This document shows, in pieces, positions 44,179 to 53,764 of a stretch of 64,000 nt of DNA. Within the stretch, counting starts at the first letter, position 1; each line of letters starts with the position of its first letter. A program made the translations under genes and the position numbers. This DNA comes from Phenylobacterium koreense (GTDB taxonomy: Bacteria > Pseudomonadota > Alphaproteobacteria > Caulobacterales > Caulobacteraceae). The DNA is taken from NCBI RefSeq assembly GCF_040545335.1, contig NZ_JBEPLU010000001.1:992001-1056000 (forward strand). The letters are read 5' to 3'. The notes under the pieces are model-generated. The model searched no databases and was not told the DNA's origin. It worked only from the letters and a program-made list of their open reading frames with translations.

Positions 44179-45429
44179 TTGCGTCCGCTTTCCCTCGCGC
44201 TTTACGCCGGCCTGACCGGCCTCGCCGAGCCGTTCGCGCCAGCCCTGCTGCGCCGTCGAGCCGCCAAGGGCAAGGAAGACCCCGCACGTATCGATGAGCG
44301 GTTGGGGCGCGCCAGCTTTCCTCGTCCTGCCGGTCCGCTGGTCTGGCTGCATGGCGTCAGCGTCGGCGAGAGCATGTCCCTGCTCCCGCTCATCGAGGCC
44401 TTGCAGAAGCCGGGGCGGACCCTGCTCGTGACTTCGGGCACGCGTACCTCGGCCGAGTTGCTGGCAGGCCGCCTCCCGCAAGGCGTGATCCATCAGTACG
44501 CGCCGATCGACACGCCTGCCTCTGTGCGGCGCTTCCTGGACCATTGGCGGCCCGACACGGCGATCCAGGTCGAGAGCGAGCTCTGGCCGAACCTGATACT
44601 TGGGGCCAAGGCGCGCGACGCGAAGCTCGCCCTGGTGTCGGCCCGGATCACCCAGGCCAGCGCGGACGGATGGCGACGTGCGCCAGGCGCCGCCCGCTTC
44701 CTCTTGCAGGCCTTCGACCTGATCCTGCCGCAGGACGGCGAGACCGAGGAGCGACTGCGGTCCCTCGGCGCATCCACCGGCCCTCGGCTCAACCTCAAGA
44801 ACGTCGGCGCCCCCCTGCCCGTCGACGAAGATGAGCTGGCGCGACTGCGGGCGTCGATCGCAGGGCGCAAGGTGGTGCTGGCCGCCAGCACCCATCCGGG
44901 CGAAGACGAAATCATTATCCGGGCCTGCCGCGGCCTGGACGTACTGCTGGTCGTCGCGCCGCGCCATCCCGACAGGGGGCCGGCCGTGGCAAGACTGCTG
45001 GCTGAGGCCGGCCACATCGTCGCCCGCCGCGCGGCGGACGAGCCCCTGTCGGCGGCGACTACGGCCTATGTGGCGGATACGCTCGGCGAGATGGGCCTCT
45101 TCTATCGGGCGTGCGACGTGGCGGTGATGGGCGGCAGCTTCGTTCCGGGCATCGGCGGGCACAATCCGCTGGAGCCGGCGCGACTGTCGGTTCCGATCGT
45201 CACCGGGCCGCACGTGTTCAACGCCGCGGCGATCTATGCGGACATGTTCGAACGCGTCGCCGCGATCAAGTGCGCCGGCGAAGCTGAGCTTGCCCGGGAC
45301 CTGGCGGGGCTCTTGACCCAACCGCTCATCGCTCCGCGCATCGGCCGCGCGGCCATGGCCTATGCGGAAAATCAGGGCGCGGCGTTAGACGCGGCTCTCG
45401 GTTTGCTTGAACCCTTGCTGCCGGCATGA
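44179..45429 (+). CDS. waaA: Kdo transferase WaaA (KdtA)
   Basis: A 416-residue lipid A inner-core glycosyltransferase (GT30) that adds Kdo to lipid IVA. Family motifs are WLHGVSVGES near 57 with the catalytic glutamate and IQVESELWPNLI near 128. The C-terminal GGSFVPGIGGHNPLEPA (about 318) is the nucleotide-sugar site. It starts with TTG at 44179, one of few such starts here. Its stop overlaps lpxK by ATGA, giving a waaA-lpxK unit. Confidence 0.93.
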   Translation: MRPLSLALYAGLTGLAEPFAPALLRRRAAKGKEDPARIDERLGRASFPRPAGPLVWLHGVSVGESMSLLPLIEALQKPGRTLLVTSGTRTSAELLAGRLPQGVIHQYAPIDTPASVRRFLDHWRPDTAIQVESELWPNLILGAKARDAKLALVSARITQASADGWRRAPGAARFLLQAFDLILPQDGETEERLRSLGASTGPRLNLKNVGAPLPVDEDELARLRASIAGRKVVLAASTHPGEDEIIIRACRGLDVLLVVAPRHPDRGPAVARLLAEAGHIVARRAADEPLSAATTAYVADTLGEMGLFYRACDVAVMGGSFVPGIGGHNPLEPARLSVPIVTGPHVFNAAAIYADMFERVAAIKCAGEAELARDLAGLLTQPLIAPRIGRAAMAYAENQGAALDAALGLLEPLLPA

Positions 45430-46418
45430 AGCTCTCGACCCCTCGCTGGTGGTATGTGCGCGAAGGCGCCCCGGCGCCCGTCTCGCGCCTGCTGCTGAAG
45501 CCGGTCTCCTGGATATGGGCCGCGGTCACCGCGCGTCGGATCGCAAACGCCAAGCCGGTCGATCCGGGCGCTCCAGTCATCTGCGTGGGGAACCTGACCG
45601 TTGGAGGGGCGGGCAAGACCCCGGTCGTGCGTGAATTGCTACGCAGGCTGCCGGGGGCGCAGGGACTCTCACGTGGGTATGGCGGCAGCGAACCTGGGCC
45701 GCTGCGCGTGGACCCGCAGCATCACACCGCGGCGGACGTCGGGGACGAGCCGTTGATGCTGGCCCAGGATGCGCCGATCTGGATCGCCCGCGACCGTGTA
45801 GTGGGCGCACGGGCGGCGGCCAAGGCCGGCGCCAAAGCGATCGTCATGGACGACGGCCATCAGAATCCGACCCTGGCCAAGGCGTTGTCGCTGGTCGTGG
45901 TCGATGGCGAGACCCGGGATGGTGTGTGGCCCTTGGGCGACGGCTCCGTCTTTCCCGCCGGGCCGCTGCGTGAGCCGCTGGCCAAGGGGATAGCTCGCGC
46001 CGACGCCGTGATCCTGATGCTGCCAGCCGACCTCGCCGAGCCGGACCCTGGCCTGCTGCGCGTCTTTCGCGACAAGCCGGTGCTGGTCGCCAGACTTGAC
46101 CCAGCCCAACCGCCCCCGAAGGGCCCGCAGGTCGGGTTTGCCGGTATCGGCATGCCGTGGAAGGTCGAACGGGCGCTCAAGGCGGCCGGCTGCCAGCTCG
46201 CCGACTTCATCCCGTTTCCCGATCACTTCGCCTATGACACCGGCGCGCTGAAGCTGCTGGCCGATCGCGCCGAGCTATTCGGCGCCGGACTGGTCACCAC
46301 CGAGAAGGACTGGGTCCGGCTCCCGCCCGAATGGCGCGACCGGGTGACCGCCTGGCCGGTGCGGGCCGCCTTCGAGGACGAGGAGGTCCTCGAACGGCTC
46401 CTCGCCCCCTTCCGCTAG
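45426..46418 (+). CDS. lpxK: Tetraacyldisaccharide 4'-kinase LpxK
   Basis: A 330-residue kinase that phosphorylates the 4' position of the lipid A disaccharide. The Walker A-like VGGAGKTPVV lies at residues 59-68. MDDGHQNPTL (about 141) and VTTEKDWVRLP (about 286) are family-typical. The N-terminal membrane-associating helix is at about 20-38. It overlaps waaA at its 5' end (ATGA). At its 3' end it overlaps the convergent PBP gene by four bases. Confidence 0.94.
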   Translation: MKLSTPRWWYVREGAPAPVSRLLLKPVSWIWAAVTARRIANAKPVDPGAPVICVGNLTVGGAGKTPVVRELLRRLPGAQGLSRGYGGSEPGPLRVDPQHHTAADVGDEPLMLAQDAPIWIARDRVVGARAAAKAGAKAIVMDDGHQNPTLAKALSLVVVDGETRDGVWPLGDGSVFPAGPLREPLAKGIARADAVILMLPADLAEPDPGLLRVFRDKPVLVARLDPAQPPPKGPQVGFAGIGMPWKVERALKAAGCQLADFIPFPDHFAYDTGALKLLADRAELFGAGLVTTEKDWVRLPPEWRDRVTAWPVRAAFEDEEVLERLLAPFR

Positions 46419-48361
46419 AAGATCGGCTGCGGCGCCGCCTGAGGCGTAATTTCTGGCGCGGTTGGGGCGGGCGCGGGCGTGGTTTCGGCCGTGGGCGGGG
46501 CTGCCACTTCAGGCTCGATCGGCGGCGGCGCCATTGGATCGATCTCCAGTTCCTGGACCGGCGGAGGCGCTGCGGGCGCGACGCCGATCTGACGGCCTCC
46601 CGCACGGACCATGCCGCGGCCCATCGCGAAGCGGGCGAACTCGCTCCAGATTTCAGCCGGCAGGCCGGCGCCGGCCACGCCATTCATGGGGCTGTTGTCG
46701 TCGTTGCCGACCCAGACGCCGATCACCATGTCGCCGACGAAGCCCATATAGAGGGCGTCCCGGTAGTCCTGGGTCGTACCCGTCTTCGCGTAGGCGTACT
46801 GGGAGACGTTGCCGCCATTGGCGGTGCCGAAGGTGACCGCGGCGCGCATCAGGTCCAACAGTTGCTCGCGCTCGCGCACCGGCAGCTTGCGCTTGGGCGC
46901 GACCTTGGCCTGCTCGACCCCATAGGGGACCACGGGGATCTCACCGGAGGCCACGCCGGCATAGGCGGCCGTGAGGTCAAGCAAGGTCATCGGGGCTGTC
47001 CCGAGGGCCAAGGTCAGGTCGGGCGGAAAATCAGCATGCACCCCCATGTCCTCGGCGGCGCGGATGATCGCATTGCGGCCGATCTGCTGCGCCAGGCGCG
47101 CGGCGGCGACGTTGGACGAACCGGCGAAGGCGTTGCGCAGGTGGATTTCCCGATTGGCGTAGTGGCCCTCGTGGTTCTTGGGCGACCAGTCGCCGATCGT
47201 GACCGGCGCGTCGAGGATCAGGCTGTCGGGGGTCATGCCCTGGCGAAGGGCCGCCTGGTAGACGAAGAGCTTGAAGGCCGAGCCGGGCTGACGCTTGGCG
47301 TCCGAGACCCGGTTGAACTGGCTCTGCTTGTAGTCGTCGCCCCCCACCATCGCCAGGACGCGGCCGTCCGGGCGCATGGCGATCAGCGCCGCCTGGGTCG
47401 CGTGCAGGTAGCCCCCGTGCCGGCGCAGGGCGCTGCTGACGATCTGCTCGGCCTGGGCCTGCAGCACCGAGTCCAGAGTGGTCGGCACGCTCACCTCGCC
47501 ATAGGCGGCTTCGAAGGCGCGGCGGGCCTGGGGCGAGACCCAGTCGGCGAAATAGGAACCCACCGGCAGGTTCTCGGTCCCGCGGCGAACACTGGCGGGC
47601 CGTGCGCGACGCGCCTGCTCGGCGGTGATGACGCCCGTGTCGGCCATGGCCGCGATGACCACCCGGGCGCGCTCGCGGGCGGCGGACAGGTTCTCGGTCG
47701 GGGCCAGCCGGGAGGGCGCCTTGACCATGCCCGCCAGCATGGCCGCCTCGCCGATGCTGAGCTTCTCAGGCGGCTTGTCGAAATAGTGCCTGGCCGCGGC
47801 GCGCAGGCCGAAGACGCCGTCGCCGAAATAGACCGTGGAAAGGTAGCGCGAGAGGATCTCGTCCTTGGAGAGCCGCGCCTCGAGATAGAGGGCGATCATC
47901 GCCTCCTGGGCCTTTCGCCGCAGGCTGCGCTTGTTGGTCAGGAAGGCGTTCTTGGCCAACTGCTGGGTGATGGTCGATCCGCCCTCCTGCACCCCGCCGG
48001 CGGAGACATTGCGGGTCAGGGCCCGGGTGATCGCCCGCAGATCGATGCCGAAGTGGCTGTAGAAGCGGCGGTCCTCGATGGCCACGAAGGCGCCGGGGAC
48101 ATACTTCGGCAGCTTGGTCACATCGACAGGCTGCTCCTTGTACGAGCCGCGGCGCGCGAACGGCTTGCCGTCGGCGGTGACCAGGATGAGGGTCGGATTG
48201 GCCAGAGGCTCCAGGGCGCGGCCCAGTGGCAGCGACCAGACCATGAAGACCAGCAGGGCGACGACCAGCAGAACCGCTCCGGCGACCGCTTGCCAGAGAG
48301 GGCGCCGCCAGAACGGCCGTCGTTCGCCTACGACTTCAGGCGCGCCGGTAAGTTCGGTCAT
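46415..48361 (-). CDS. Class A penicillin-binding protein (PBP1A family)
   Basis: A protein of about 648 residues with one N-terminal membrane anchor (about 20-45). The glycosyltransferase domain (GT51) starts around AIEDRRFYSHFGID (about 93). The transpeptidase domain has GSAFK (SxxK, about 375), SSN (about 430) and KTGTT (about 540). It polymerises and crosslinks peptidoglycan. ATG at 48361 has GGAG four bases upstream. The C-terminus is a Pro/Ala-rich tail of about 70 residues. It converges with lpxK and overlaps it by four bases. Shorter than typical PBP1A (about 800), but complete in both domains. Confidence 0.92.
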   Translation of the reverse strand: MTELTGAPEVVGERRPFWRRPLWQAVAGAVLLVVALLVFMVWSLPLGRALEPLANPTLILVTADGKPFARRGSYKEQPVDVTKLPKYVPGAFVAIEDRRFYSHFGIDLRAITRALTRNVSAGGVQEGGSTITQQLAKNAFLTNKRSLRRKAQEAMIALYLEARLSKDEILSRYLSTVYFGDGVFGLRAAARHYFDKPPEKLSIGEAAMLAGMVKAPSRLAPTENLSAARERARVVIAAMADTGVITAEQARRARPASVRRGTENLPVGSYFADWVSPQARRAFEAAYGEVSVPTTLDSVLQAQAEQIVSSALRRHGGYLHATQAALIAMRPDGRVLAMVGGDDYKQSQFNRVSDAKRQPGSAFKLFVYQAALRQGMTPDSLILDAPVTIGDWSPKNHEGHYANREIHLRNAFAGSSNVAAARLAQQIGRNAIIRAAEDMGVHADFPPDLTLALGTAPMTLLDLTAAYAGVASGEIPVVPYGVEQAKVAPKRKLPVREREQLLDLMRAAVTFGTANGGNVSQYAYAKTGTTQDYRDALYMGFVGDMVIGVWVGNDDNSPMNGVAGAGLPAEIWSEFARFAMGRGMVRAGGRQIGVAPAAPPPVQELEIDPMAPPPIEPEVAAPPTAETTPAPAPTAPEITPQAAPQPIF

Positions 48362-48431
48362 GGAGCTCCGTGCGGACGTGGGCGCAGGCCAGCTTGGCCT
48401 GCGCCCTAATCGCATGCCGCGACGTCAGTTT

Positions 48432-49499
48432 CTAGGCCCCCGCCTTCTGGGCGTAGGTCCAGGCCGACTTGGCGAGCGCCGGCACCCGTTGCGCCATGGC
48501 GGCGGCCTGCGGGCTGTTGGCCGTGCCGTCCCGAACCCGCCCGACGATGCCCTGGCAGATGCCGGCCAGCCGGAACATGTTGTACGAGAAGAACCAGTCC
48601 AGGTGATGCAGGCCGGACCGGCCGGTCCGTGCGCAATACAGCTCCACGGCTTCATCGAGCGTCGGAATGCCGTGCGCCTTCAGGTCCGGGATCTGCGAGA
48701 TCGTGCCGTTCACCCAGTTCATCAGCAGGTAGGTGAAATCGGCCAGCGGCTCGCCGAGGGTTCCCAGCTCCCAGTCGAGCACCGCGATGACGCGCGGCTC
48801 GGTCGGATGGAAGACCATGTTGTCCAGGCGGTAGTCGCCATGGACGATCGAGGTGCGCTCCTGCTCGGGCAGGCTCCTGGGCAGGAACTCGATCAGCCGT
48901 TCCATCTCTTCGATGTGGACGGTCTCCGAGGCCTTGTACTGTTTGGTCCAGCGGTCGACCTGACGGCCCATATAGTTGCCGGGCTTCCCGTAATCGCCCA
49001 GGCCGATGGCCTGGTAGTCGGTGTTGTGCAGGTCGGCCAGGGTGTTGATCTTCGAGGTGAAGATCGCATGGCGCTCGGCCGGCTCGTACTGCGGGAGCTG
49101 CTGGTCCCAGAGGATGCGGCCCTCGACCATGTCCATGACGTAGAACATGGTGCCGATCACGCCGTCGTCGGTGCAGAGGCCGTAGGACCGAGCCACCGGG
49201 AAGCCGGTCGGATAGAGGGCTGTGATCACCTTGTACTCGCGATCGACCGCGTGAGCCGAAGGCAGCAGCTTGCCCGGCGGCTTGCGCCGCATGACGTAGG
49301 TCTTGTTCGGGGTGATCAGTTGGTAGGTCGGGTTGGACTGGCCGCCCTTGAACTGGCGAACCTCGAGCGGGCCTTCGTAGCCGGCGACATTCGCCTGCAT
49401 CCATGCGGCAAGCGCGGCCTCGTCGAAGCGATGGCTTTCGGCGACCTCCTTGGTGCCGCTGTTGAGCTGTTCGCGCTTTTGCTCGGCGACGTCGGCCAT
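48432..49499 (-). CDS. Phosphotransferase family protein (APH-like)
   Basis: A 355-residue aminoglycoside phosphotransferase-like kinase. The catalytic loop is VHGDYRLDNMVF (about 220) and the DFG-like metal-binding motif VLDWELGTLGEPLADF (about 240). The N-terminal nucleotide-binding lobe has QFKGGQSNPTY (about 45). The closest known type is the ACAD10-like phosphotransferase family linked to acyl-CoA metabolism, not true antibiotic resistance enzymes. No adjacent acyl-CoA dehydrogenase is seen. There is no signal peptide. The substrate is unknown. Confidence 0.85.
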   Translation of the reverse strand: MADVAEQKREQLNSGTKEVAESHRFDEAALAAWMQANVAGYEGPLEVRQFKGGQSNPTYQLITPNKTYVMRRKPPGKLLPSAHAVDREYKVITALYPTGFPVARSYGLCTDDGVIGTMFYVMDMVEGRILWDQQLPQYEPAERHAIFTSKINTLADLHNTDYQAIGLGDYGKPGNYMGRQVDRWTKQYKASETVHIEEMERLIEFLPRSLPEQERTSIVHGDYRLDNMVFHPTEPRVIAVLDWELGTLGEPLADFTYLLMNWVNGTISQIPDLKAHGIPTLDEAVELYCARTGRSGLHHLDWFFSYNMFRLAGICQGIVGRVRDGTANSPQAAAMAQRVPALAKSAWTYAQKAGA

Positions 49500-49610
49500 G
49501 GCGTTCCCTCAGGTCGTACAGTTGTTTGAACCACCATACCGAGGCGCGGCCCCGGCGAGCAAGCACCGAGGCGAAATCCATACCGATTTTTCTAATAAAT
49601 GACGCCGCCG

Positions 49611-50885
49611 TCAGCGAACGGCGAGCGCCCGCCAGCCGATGTCGGTGCGATGGAAACCGCCCGGCCAATCAATCCTTTCGATCGCCGCATAGGCCTTGTC
49701 GCGCGCCTCCTGCAGCGTCGCGCCGCGAGCGCAGACGTTGAGGACGCGGCCACCCGCCGCACGCAGAGTCCCGTCGGCATCGCGGGAGGTGCCGGCGTGG
49801 AAGACCACGACCTCAGGCCCGAAGTCCTGTTCGGCCCCACGGATGACCGAGCCGGTGACTGGGCTTTCCGGATAGCCGTCGGATGCGAGAACCACGCAGA
49901 TCGCCGCCTCATCCCGCCAGACCGGCGCCGGCAGCTCGGCCAGGGCGCCCTTGGCGCAGGCGACGAGGTAGGGAACCAGGTCGCTTTCCAGCCGCAGCAT
50001 CAACACCTGGCACTCCGGATCGCCGAAGCGGACGTTGAACTCGACCAGCTTGGGGCCATCCCTGGTCGCCATCAGTTCGACGAAGAGCACACCCTTGTAG
50101 GGCGCGCCTTCGGAGGCGATCCCGGCGAAGGCGGGCTCGGCAAGGCGCGTGCGGACCTGCTCCACCAGTTCGGGCGTGAAGACCGGAGCCGGCGAATAGG
50201 TGCCCATGCCGCCGGTGTTGGGGCCGAGCTCGCCGTCATAGGCCCGCTTATGGTCCTGGGCGGAGCCGAAGACGATGGAGTCCTTGCCGTCGCAAAGAGC
50301 GAAGAGCGAGCCGATCTCGCCCTCCAGGAATTCCTCGATCACCACCCGCGCGCCGGCCGCGCCGAACCGGCCGCCCAGGGCGTCGTCGATCGCTGCTTCG
50401 GCGGCGGCCCGGTCCTGAGCGATGACCACGCCTTTGCCCGCCGCCAGGCCGTCGGCCTTGATGACATAGGGCGGCTTGAAGCCGTCCAGGGCGGCCTTGG
50501 CCTCGTCGGCCCGCTCACACACCTTGTAGCCGCTGGTGGGCAGGCCGTGCCGATCGGCGAAGCCCTTGGTGAAGGCCTTGGACGACTCGAGCTGGCCGGC
50601 CTGGGCCAGGGGCCCGAAGCAGGGAACGCCGGCCTTGGACAGAGCGTCGGCGAGGCCCGCCTCCACGGTGACCTCGGGGCCGATCACCACCAGGTCGGCG
50701 GCGATCTCCTGGGCCAGCGCCACCAGGCCGGTGACGTCCGTCGGCTTCAGGGGAGCGAGCTCACCCAGGGAGGCCATGCCCGGATTGCCCGGCGCCATGA
50801 CCAGACGTTTCACCAGCGGCGAGGCCGCGATCTTCCAGGCCAGCGCATGTTCGCGCCCGCCAGAGCCGACGAGGAGGATGTTCAT
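49611..50885 (-). CDS. purD: Phosphoribosylamine-glycine ligase PurD
   Basis: A 424-residue ATP-grasp enzyme of purine synthesis that joins glycine to phosphoribosylamine. It starts MNILLVGSGGREHALAW (ATG at 50885), the conserved GARS N-terminus. KADGLAAGKGV (about 142), GMGTYSPAP (about 237) and NVRFGDPECQ (about 290) are characteristic. The longer ORF start is rejected because the true N-terminus matches the family exactly. A VOC protein gene lies upstream on the same strand after 32 bases. Confidence 0.95.
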   Translation of the reverse strand: MNILLVGSGGREHALAWKIAASPLVKRLVMAPGNPGMASLGELAPLKPTDVTGLVALAQEIAADLVVIGPEVTVEAGLADALSKAGVPCFGPLAQAGQLESSKAFTKGFADRHGLPTSGYKVCERADEAKAALDGFKPPYVIKADGLAAGKGVVIAQDRAAAEAAIDDALGGRFGAAGARVVIEEFLEGEIGSLFALCDGKDSIVFGSAQDHKRAYDGELGPNTGGMGTYSPAPVFTPELVEQVRTRLAEPAFAGIASEGAPYKGVLFVELMATRDGPKLVEFNVRFGDPECQVLMLRLESDLVPYLVACAKGALAELPAPVWRDEAAICVVLASDGYPESPVTGSVIRGAEQDFGPEVVVFHAGTSRDADGTLRAAGGRVLNVCARGATLQEARDKAYAAIERIDWPGGFHRTDIGWRALAVR

Positions 50886-50917
50886 GCGCCCGCCTTTGGC
50901 GCGCCTGCGCCGTTCGG

Positions 50918-51382
50918 TCAAGGACGGCCGGCGGCGCCCCAGCGCGCCACCCGCAGCGCCGCGCTCTGGGCGCTGTGTGGATCGGCCCGGCTAGGCGGCG
51001 CGGTGATCTCGATGACGACGCCGTCCGGATCCTCCAGATAGAGCGACTGCTGGACCCCATGGTCCTCTTCCCAGAAGCGAAGGCCGGCCGCGCGCAGCCT
51101 GCCCCGCCAACCATCGAGCTCGGCGCCATCCTCGACCGCCAGCGCGTAGTGGCGCGCGTCACGCGGCAGCCCCTGATAGCTCGGCGCCGGCGCGCCCTTC
51201 AGTTCGACCAGCACCAGCTCACGCCCGTCCGGCAGGGCGAAGACCATCATCAGCCAGGGATAGGAGTTCCAGTCGTCGCCCTCATGGGCCTCCGCCAGCG
51301 TCAGGCCGAGAACATCGCGGTAGAAATCGAGACTGCGTCCGGCGTCCTGCACCGGGAAAACCACATGGTCGAGCCTGAGCAT
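50918..51382 (-). CDS. VOC superfamily (glyoxalase-like) protein
   Basis: A 154-residue protein with two beta-alpha-beta-beta-beta units as in glyoxalase/bleomycin resistance proteins: MLRLDHVVFPVQDAGRSLDFY at the start and VQQSLYLEDPDGVVIEI near 115. It has metal-binding His/Glu candidates, but the reaction is not identifiable. ATG at 51382 has AAGGAGG at good spacing. Same strand as purD, with dcd upstream. Confidence 0.85.
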   Translation of the reverse strand: MLRLDHVVFPVQDAGRSLDFYRDVLGLTLAEAHEGDDWNSYPWLMMVFALPDGRELVLVELKGAPAPSYQGLPRDARHYALAVEDGAELDGWRGRLRAAGLRFWEEDHGVQQSLYLEDPDGVVIEITAPPSRADPHSAQSAALRVARWGAAGRP

Positions 51383-51425
51383 GGGCGCCCTCCTTTCGAG
51401 GGGCGCACAGCATACCACACCGCCG

Positions 51426-52436
51426 TCACCAGACGCGGAAATGCTTGGAGAGTTTCAGGCCCTGGCGCTGATAGTGGGAGCCCAATTCGCCGTACAGACG
51501 GGCAGGTTTAGCGGTGAGCGGCTCATAAACCAGCCGAGCGACGATCTGGCCGTCTTCGAGCAGGAACGGCGTCTCGTGGCTGCGAACCTCGAGCACCCCG
51601 CGCGAGCCCACGGCGTTGGCTTCCTCGGTGCCGAAGCCCGGATCGAAGAATCCGGCGTAGTGGACCCGAAACTCCCCGACCGACGGATCGATCGGCGTCA
51701 TCTCGGCCGCTTCCATCACCGGAATCTCGACAGCCTCCTTCGAGGCCAGGATGTAGAACTCGCCTGGATCGAGCAGCAGTTCGCCGCGGCGGGGGATCAG
51801 CGGCTCCCAGAAGTCGCGCGGGTCGTGGCCATCCACGCGATCCATGTCGACGACGCCCGCGTGGCGACGGGCGCGGAAGCCCGCGACGCCGTCCGAGAGG
51901 TCGACCCCGACACTGCGGATCGAAAGCTTCGGCGGATCGCCGCGCTTCAGCCGGAGCTGGTTGAGGCGGGTCGAGGTGCGAACCAGGATCGAGAAGGTCT
52001 GTGGCGCGATCTCGATATAGGTCGGGCCGCTATAGCCTTCGGCGACGTCGTCGAAGGTCACGGATTTGTTGGTCAGCAGGCGAACGAAGACGTCCACCCG
52101 GCCGGTCGAGCTCTTGGGGTTGGCGCGCGCCGAGACACCCTTGGGGAGGGCCAGGCTCTCCTGCAACTCGGCGATATAGACGCAGCCCCGCTCAAGCACC
52201 GCACCCTTGGTCAGGTCGAGTTCGTGCATGGCCACGTCCGCGATCCGCTGGGGAACCGTGCGGCCTGCCCCTGGCAGGAACGAGGCCCGCACCCGCCAGG
52301 CGCGGGCGCCCAGGCGCAGGTCGAGGCTGGCCGGCTGGACCTGGTCGGCGTCGAACGGTCGGGACGCGGTGATAGCCCCTTCGGCGATCAGGTCCTCGAT
52401 GGATTGGGAAGGCAGAATGCCGGGGGCGTCACTCAT
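51426..52436 (-). CDS. dcd: dCTP deaminase (2'-deoxycytidine 5'-triphosphate deaminase)
   Basis: A 336-residue member of the dUTPase/dCTP deaminase superfamily, about twice the usual length because two related domains are fused, as is common in Alphaproteobacteria. N-terminal VQPASLDLRLGARAWRV and ANPKSSTGRVDVFVRL are nucleotide-binding; EFRVHYAGFFDPGFG in the second half repeats the fold. It makes dUTP for thymidylate synthesis. ATG at 52436 is chosen; the longer ORF start adds a non-conserved leader. Its start is divergent from metZ. Confidence 0.9.
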   Translation of the reverse strand: MSDAPGILPSQSIEDLIAEGAITASRPFDADQVQPASLDLRLGARAWRVRASFLPGAGRTVPQRIADVAMHELDLTKGAVLERGCVYIAELQESLALPKGVSARANPKSSTGRVDVFVRLLTNKSVTFDDVAEGYSGPTYIEIAPQTFSILVRTSTRLNQLRLKRGDPPKLSIRSVGVDLSDGVAGFRARRHAGVVDMDRVDGHDPRDFWEPLIPRRGELLLDPGEFYILASKEAVEIPVMEAAEMTPIDPSVGEFRVHYAGFFDPGFGTEEANAVGSRGVLEVRSHETPFLLEDGQIVARLVYEPLTAKPARLYGELGSHYQRQGLKLSKHFRVW

Positions 52437-52579
52437 CGCCGCGACACTCGCCGCCCGCCACGAGTCTGGCAAGCCGCTGGTGCGCCATTCTCTATAAGAC
52501 GCGGCAGTTTTTCACTGGTGGCGGCAGCTCGGAGGGGGTTTAGAGAGCCCTCATCATTCTCGAGTTTGGAGACGCGGCC

Positions 52580-53764
52580 ATGGCCGAAGACGTGCGCGAT
52601 TGGGAACTGGAAACCAAACTGGTGCGCGGCGGTCTCACGCGGACGCCCTACGGCGAGATTTCCGAAGCGCTCTTCCTGACCCAGAGCTTCGCCTACGACA
52701 CCGCAGGGGCGGCGGACCGGCGGTTCTCGGGCGAGGAGCCCGGCTTCATCTACCAGCGCTTCGGCAACCCGACGACGGCGATGTTCGAGGAGCGCCTGGC
52801 GCTGCTGGAAGGCGCTGAGGTCTGCCGCGCCACGGCCTCGGGGATGGCGGCCGTCCATGTGGCGCTGCAAGGCCTGGTTCGAGCCGGCGACCACATCGTG
52901 GCGGGCCGGGCGCTGTTCGGCTCCTGCCGCTGGATCCTCTCCGACTGGATGGGCCGCTTCGGCGTCGAGGTCACCTACGTGGACGCCACCGACCTGGAAG
53001 CCTGGAAGAACGCCGTCCGCCCGAACACCAAGGCCTTTCTGGTCGAGACCCCCGCCAACCCGCTGCTGGAAGTCACCGCGATCGGCGCGGTGGCCGACAT
53101 CGCCCATGCGGCCGGCGCCAAGCTGGTGGTGGACAACGTGTTCGCCACCCCGGTCTTCCAGAAGCCGCTGGCCCTGGGCGCGGACGTCGTCGTCTATTCG
53201 GCGACCAAGCACATCGACGGCCAAGGCCGAGTCCTGGGCGGGGCGATCCTGGGCGCCGAGCAGGTGATGACCGAGGCCTACAAGGACATCCTGCGCCATA
53301 CGGGGCCGGCGCTCTCGCCGTTCAACGCATGGGTGCTGCTGAAAGGGCTGGAGACGCTGGACCTGCGCGTCCGCCGCCAAGCCGAAAACGCCAGCAAGAT
53401 CGCCGAGGTCATCGCCAGTCACGGCAAGGCCAAGCAAGTGCTCTATCCCGGGCGGCCCGACCACCCGCAGGCGGCGATCATCGCCAACCAGATGACCGGC
53501 GGCGGCAATGTCGTGGCCTTCGACCTCGGCAGCCGCGAGGCTGCGTGGCGGTTCTTGGACGCCCTGGCGATCGTGGACATCTCGAACAACCTCGGCGACG
53601 CCAAGTCGATGGCGACGCACCCGTCGACCACCACCCACCGCTCGATGCCCGAAGAACAACGGCTGGAGATTGGCCTCACCCAGGGCTGGGTGCGGATGAG
53701 CGTCGGCCTCGAAGGCGTCGGCGACCTGAGCCGCGACGTCAGCCGGGCGCTGGACGCGGCCTAG
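52580..53764 (+). CDS. metZ: O-succinylhomoserine sulfhydrylase MetZ
   Basis: A 394-residue PLP enzyme of the Cys/Met metabolism family that makes homocysteine from O-succinylhomoserine and sulfide. The Schiff-base lysine is in VVYSATKHIDGQGRVLGG (about 211). ETPANPLLEVTAI (about 155) and TASGMAAVHVAL (about 84) are family-typical. GGAGACGC precedes the ATG. It overlaps the convergent hydrolase gene by 26 bases. Cystathionine gamma-synthase is a close alternative, but the GQGRVLGG context favours MetZ. Confidence 0.9.
   Translation: MAEDVRDWELETKLVRGGLTRTPYGEISEALFLTQSFAYDTAGAADRRFSGEEPGFIYQRFGNPTTAMFEERLALLEGAEVCRATASGMAAVHVALQGLVRAGDHIVAGRALFGSCRWILSDWMGRFGVEVTYVDATDLEAWKNAVRPNTKAFLVETPANPLLEVTAIGAVADIAHAAGAKLVVDNVFATPVFQKPLALGADVVVYSATKHIDGQGRVLGGAILGAEQVMTEAYKDILRHTGPALSPFNAWVLLKGLETLDLRVRRQAENASKIAEVIASHGKAKQVLYPGRPDHPQAAIIANQMTGGGNVVAFDLGSREAAWRFLDALAIVDISNNLGDAKSMATHPSTTTHRSMPEEQRLEIGLTQGWVRMSVGLEGVGDLSRDVSRALDAA

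Noticed and set aside
42376..45321. Minus-strand ORF of 981 codons across the lipid A genes
   Set aside because: It spans four well-supported genes on the other strand and encodes a His/Arg-rich low-complexity shadow product.
46331..48409. Plus-strand ORF of 692 codons over the PBP gene
   Set aside because: The PBP on the other strand has all glycosyltransferase and transpeptidase motifs; this frame has none.
48432..49499. Aminoglycoside resistance gene
   Set aside because: The fold is APH-like, but the conserved VLDWELGTLGEPLADF context belongs to the ACAD10-like phosphotransferases, not to resistance enzymes.
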